NCBI GenBank assembly: GCA_033439265.1
Contig: JAVTVX010000026.1
Span: 12,897,001-12,961,000 of the forward strand
Direction of reading: 5' to 3'
Length of the DNA: 64,000 nucleotides
From: Dillenia suffruticosa
Taxonomy: Eukaryota; Streptophyta; Magnoliopsida; Dilleniales; Dilleniaceae
A program made the translations under genes and the position numbers. Below are positions 60,244-64,000 of this stretch, piece by piece (within the stretch, counting starts at the first letter, position 1; the number at the start of each line of letters is the position of its first letter). Under the pieces are notes generated by a model that did no database searches, was not told where the DNA came from, and worked only from the letters and a program-made list of their open reading frames with translations.

Positions 60244-62781
60244 TGTCACGCCCCAAACCGGGATCGTGAACAGCCGCCCGTTATCCTGAATGCCGGCTGT
60301 ATTTTTACAGAAAATCGGGCAGAACCTCCCCATATTTCAGAGGTTTCCCAAGTACAATTTACCCTGTATAAAACACAATCTTCCTGTATTAAAATCAAAT
60401 GGCCATCCCGGCCTCTCCAAAATCAACCAATCTCCCGGCCGACATCCAGATAACGCAAGGCTATAAAAATTTCAAATAACCTAGCCACAGACCTCTACTG
60501 CCATGCCCCCGTCAAAGGCATGGACAGCCGCCAGTCGCCCCTCCTGTGATTTAGAGGAGGCACCGAGCGATCCTAGAGGACACTTCTAAGACATGACACA
60601 TTCCCAAATACTTACACAATGAACCAGAAATGCCTCAATGCAATGTTATGCAATGACATGTCCATATTTATACAGTCATCCCAGAATTTATAAAAATTAT
60701 CATCTATAGACATCAAAATACATATACATCACCAATACAAATTTGCAGCGGAAATACACAATGACTCCTCAAGTCCAGGCCTGATCTCCCAAAGATACTG
60801 AGCGTCCTAAAAGCGACGCTCCTTATCAAATACTATCTCTAAAACAAAAGGGAAATGAGGGGTGAGTACTCGGAAAAGAATACTCAGTGAGTGAGTGGGT
60901 CAATGCAATCGTCAAACATGGAGTGTGAAACTGGAGTGTCAAAACATAAGTATATAAATCATATTTCAAATCATCATACTTTTCATTTCAACAATATATC
61001 ATTTCACGCATTTTCAAGTCAAATATGCATCCAAAGTACCATCATTTAAAATCATAGAGCTGCCAGCCGAAAATGTCCTGGCAGAGGTCTACCGCGACCT
61101 ATGACAGGCGCACCGGGGGTGTTATATGTAAATTTCTTTAAAGTGCTCTCTACCCCGGCGTTGGCGACGAACCTCGTCCAGGTGCTAGACTTGGAGAGGA
61201 TATCCAATCCAAATCCAAATTCTCCCCCTTTCGGGTTCAACCTGGCTAGTACCATGTCGATAATCAAATCACGACAACTCGTGGGATACCCCAGGCCTAG
61301 GCATATCCGGACGCCACCAAAGCGTCTCTCACGGTGTCCTTCGTAGCTACGGAACAATACATATCAAAGCCCTCAAGGCCAAAACCAATATCATATCAAA
61401 ATGTGCCGAAATCAGGTTCATAAACCAGTGCAACATATAGCATAAAATGGCACATTATACATTTCAACACGTGGATGCATGATTTCTATATTTCAACACT
61501 ATTTTTGGACACTTCATCAGTTCACAAAAATCAATTTCAAAATCAATCAAAACATTTCAAGCACATTACAAATCATGCTCATTTATCAAATATTTTAAAA
61601 CAGCGTTTACATATTAAACAAAAATATTGAAATAAATCTCACTCACTGTTTTGGGGAGGGTAGTGCGCTCCCCAATAACACCACAATATGCAGAACAAGG
61701 CGCCCCTCAATCGAGTCACCAAGAAAGCCAACCTAATCAAGTCGTCACGATTTTCATCAATTTCCGACTATTTCAGGGTTTATCGTTTTTCTTAAATTCG
61801 TACAAACCCTAAATTCCTCAATTTATAAACAACTTCACTGTCATCAATTTCATTCTATTTATAAGTAAATAACCAAAATCAGAATAAATCTTAATTCGAA
61901 TCTAAAACCAACTAATGCTACCTAATTTGACAAAGTTTATTCAAGTGTTGAAGAGATTTCATTTCTCTCACCTAGGATTCTTCGGATCTCAGATTTAGCT
62001 TTCGTTCGCCCGTCGATTTGGTCTAAAACCTGAATGTTTCAAATTTGAAACAATTGTGAGCAATTTAAGTCCAATTACTATAGAATTTCAAAACCATAGT
62101 TCGAAAATCGAAACTTTTAGTCCTTTACCTTCGCAGGGACTCGCGGACTGTCACAGGCCGTTTTGGGCTGCGAGCCGTGGGCCGTAGTGGGCCGTGGGCC
62201 GCAATGGGCTTGCGGGCCTGGGGCCTGCGGGCTGCTGGGCCTGCGGGCTGCTGGGTCTGCGGCCTGGTGGGCCTGCAGGCTGCTGGGTCTGCGGGCCTGG
62301 TGGGCCTCGCGAGCTGGATCGCGCGCTGGAGTGCGCTTGCGCTGGGTCACACGCTGAGGCGCGCGCTGGGTCACACGCTGAGGCGCGCGCTGGGTCGTGT
62401 TGGCTCGGGCGCTGGCTCGGGCACTGGCTCGGGTGCTGGCTCGCGCGCTGGAGCGCGCTCGCGTGCTGCTCGCGCTGGGGTCACGCTGGGGTCGTTGGCG
62501 CTCGTGCAGGAGCGTGCAGTGGCGTGCAGGGTGAGGCGCGCTCGGGCTCGCGCTCGGGCAGGAAGGGTCGCGTGCTCGCGCGAGGGAGATCGCGCGCTAG
62601 CTCGCGCGTTCGCACCGGGCAGCTCGTGCAGGGAGGAGCTGCAGCGGCTCACTCGCGGAAGGGAGGAGCCGCAGCGGCTGTGGGTGACGCGCGGTGATCT
62701 TCACGGCGGAGGATGGCAGCGAGAGAGAGAGAGACGCGGCGGCGGGGAGATGGAAAGAGAGAGAGAGGGAGAGAAGAGAGG

Positions 62782-62812
<31 letters not shown>

Positions 62813-62882
62813 GGGAGAAAATTAGGGCTTTAAGCCCTAATTTTAATTTTCTTTTTTTTTTTTTTTTTATTTGGGTATTACA
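60244..62882 (-). repeat. 3' LTR of the right-hand Tekay element
   Basis: 2639 bp; element-strand start TGTAATACCC (62882) and end GCGTGACA (60244). It contains a poly(T) run (62850-62868), a (GA)n repeat (62780-62812), a GC-rich part (62150-62700) and a TCACTCACTG-type motif near 60880. The ORFs in the GC-rich part are artefacts of composition. Confidence 0.9.
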
Positions 62883-64000
62883 TTTTCTAATCCCCTAAAA
62901 ATAAGTCTCGTCCTCGAGACTAAAAGAAACTATACAGAGAAAAGTCAGGGGTGTTGTCTTCTCATGGCTTCCTCAGGCTCCCAGGTCTGTTCCTCGACCT
63001 GGTCGCTCCTCCACAAAACTCTAACAAGAGGTATCTCTTTGCTCCGTAACTTCCTAACCTGTTGATCCAAAATAGTCACGGGCTGGACAGGTAAGCTCAA
63101 GTCCTCTCGAAGCTCAACTGGCGGAGCCTATAAAATGTGTGAGGGATCTGACTGATATCTCCTAAGTACTGAGACATGAAATACATCGCGAATACGCGAT
63201 AGATCTGCTAGCAGCTCCAATTTATATGCTACACTTCCGAATCTCTCAAGGATACGGAAGGGCCCAATATACCTGGGACTCAACTTCCCTCGCTGCCCAA
63301 ATCGAATGACTCCCTTCAAGGGAGATATCTTTAAGAATACCATGTCTCCCACAGTAAACTCTAGAGGTCACCGCCTACGATCTGCATAGGACTTCTGTCT
63401 ATCCTGGGCGGCTTTCATCCGCGTACGGATAATCCTCACTTTCTCCTTTGTCTCCTCTACCAGCTCAACATTGGTGAGTCGTCGCTCACCAACCTCATCC
63501 CAGCACAACGGGGTACGACACTTCCTCCCATACAATGCCTCGTAAGGTGGCATGCCAATGCTCGCCTGATAGCTATTATTATAGGCGAACTCCACTAACG
63601 AAAGATGCCGATCCCAACTCCCTCGAAATCCATAACACATGCCCTAAGCATGTCCTCTAAAGTCTGAATGGTCCTCTCTGACTGACCATCTGTCTAGGGG
63701 TGATACGCTGTGCTGAAATTCAGTCTAGTACCCAAAGCCTCCTGCAGACTGGGCCAAAAACGGGATGTAAATCTGGGGTCTCGATCTGATACTATCGACA
63801 CTGGAACCCCATGCAGTCTCACAATCATATCAATATAGGCGTGGCAACGCCTCAAGCGAGTAATCACTCCAAATCGGGATGAAGTGTGCGGACTTAGTAA
63901 GTCGGTCAACTACCACCCAAATAGCATCATGCTGTGTCGAAGTCCGTGGTAACCCTACTACGAAATCCATCGTGATATGCTCTCACTTCCACTCAGGAAT
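62883..64000 (-). pseudogene. Tekay pol C-terminus: integrase and chromodomain (partial)
   Basis: On the - strand the integrase core ([12 protein letters not shown] near 63790) continues through [17 protein letters not shown] (about 63600) and YEALYGRKC to the GPFRILERFGSVAYKLEL segment (about 63260) and FHVSVLRRY (about 63175). The chromodomain-like tail VTILDQQVRKLRSKEIP...WEPEEAM ends near 62960. A stop directly after SDPSHIL (63128) and a frame break near 63640-63690 disrupt it. A polypurine tract (TTTTAGGGGATTAGAAAA on the element strand) adjoins the LTR. The pol sequence is clearly related to, but different from, that of the nested element. Confidence 0.88.

Larger units (their letters stand above)
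60244..64000 (-). mobile_element. Tekay element, 3' part, running off the window
   Basis: The 3' LTR and the C-terminal pol of a - strand element. Same LTR family as the solo LTR at 34333. It is inserted into the LTR at 58255-60243, but its right side is outside the window, so the target duplication (expected TTCCT) could not be tested. Confidence 0.9.

Noticed and set aside
62117..62833. ORFs of up to 218 codons in GC-rich DNA
   Set aside because: Same reason: interior of the related LTR at 60244-62882, with GCGCGCTGGGT-type repetition and a GA microsatellite at the end.
1..64000. tRNA, rRNA or CRISPR features
   Set aside because: tRNA-like A/B boxes occur only within SINEs with tails and target duplications; no cloverleaf, rRNA segment or regular spacer array was recognised.

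Overview
The window is nuclear DNA of a flowering plant, most likely a eudicot. It has intron-bearing genes with GT-AG splice sites, AT-rich intergenic DNA, tRNA-type SINEs and nested Ty3/gypsy (Tekay and Tat type), Ty1/copia and CACTA elements. The species cannot be named from sequence alone. No bacterial operon, CRISPR array or rRNA gene is present.

Host genes. There are two kinds. (1) A cluster of LRK10-like receptor kinase (LRK10L, GUB_WAK/WAK-assoc ectodomain) sequences on the + strand: an exon-1 fragment (1-555), one apparently complete four-exon gene (3368-5701, 656 codons), a kinase-less intact ectodomain ORF (30982-31731), a broken exon 1 (33220-33944), and a copy with an intact kinase exon but its 5' part replaced by a retroelement (56243-58065). 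(2) One nine-exon gene on the - strand (7031-10867, 361 codons) encoding a mitochondrial-carrier-family NAD+ transporter that closely resembles Arabidopsis NDT2.

Layout. 1-5.8 kb: duplicate block A (psi-exon 1, 3 kb flank with two SINE insertions, complete LRK10L). 7.0-10.9 kb: NDT2. 11-14.6 kb: AT-rich intergenic DNA. 14.6-19.0 kb: decayed copia pol between ~0.5-kb inverted repeats. 20.0-21.3 kb: small non-autonomous LTR element. 23-29.5 kb: decayed + strand Tat element and one CACTA terminus. 30.4-34 kb: two tandem LRK10L exon-1 units. 33.2-58.2 kb: duplicate block B, equivalent to block A but inflated by a 3.1-kb solo LTR and by a Tat-derived gag-protease element with an antisense ORF, which itself carries a complete 9.8-kb Tekay element. 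58.3-64 kb: one LTR interrupted by a second Tekay element that runs off the window.

How it fits together. Because blocks A and B are paralogous, the empty sites of nearly every insertion can be read in the other block. This gives clean target-site duplications and a relative order: block duplication first, then the SINEs in A and the LTR elements in B, and last the Tekay inside the Tat element. The biological consequence is a receptor-kinase cluster in which one gene is whole while its sisters have been reduced to ectodomain-only or kinase-only relics. All calls were made by reading the sequence; no alignment, expression data or database search was available.
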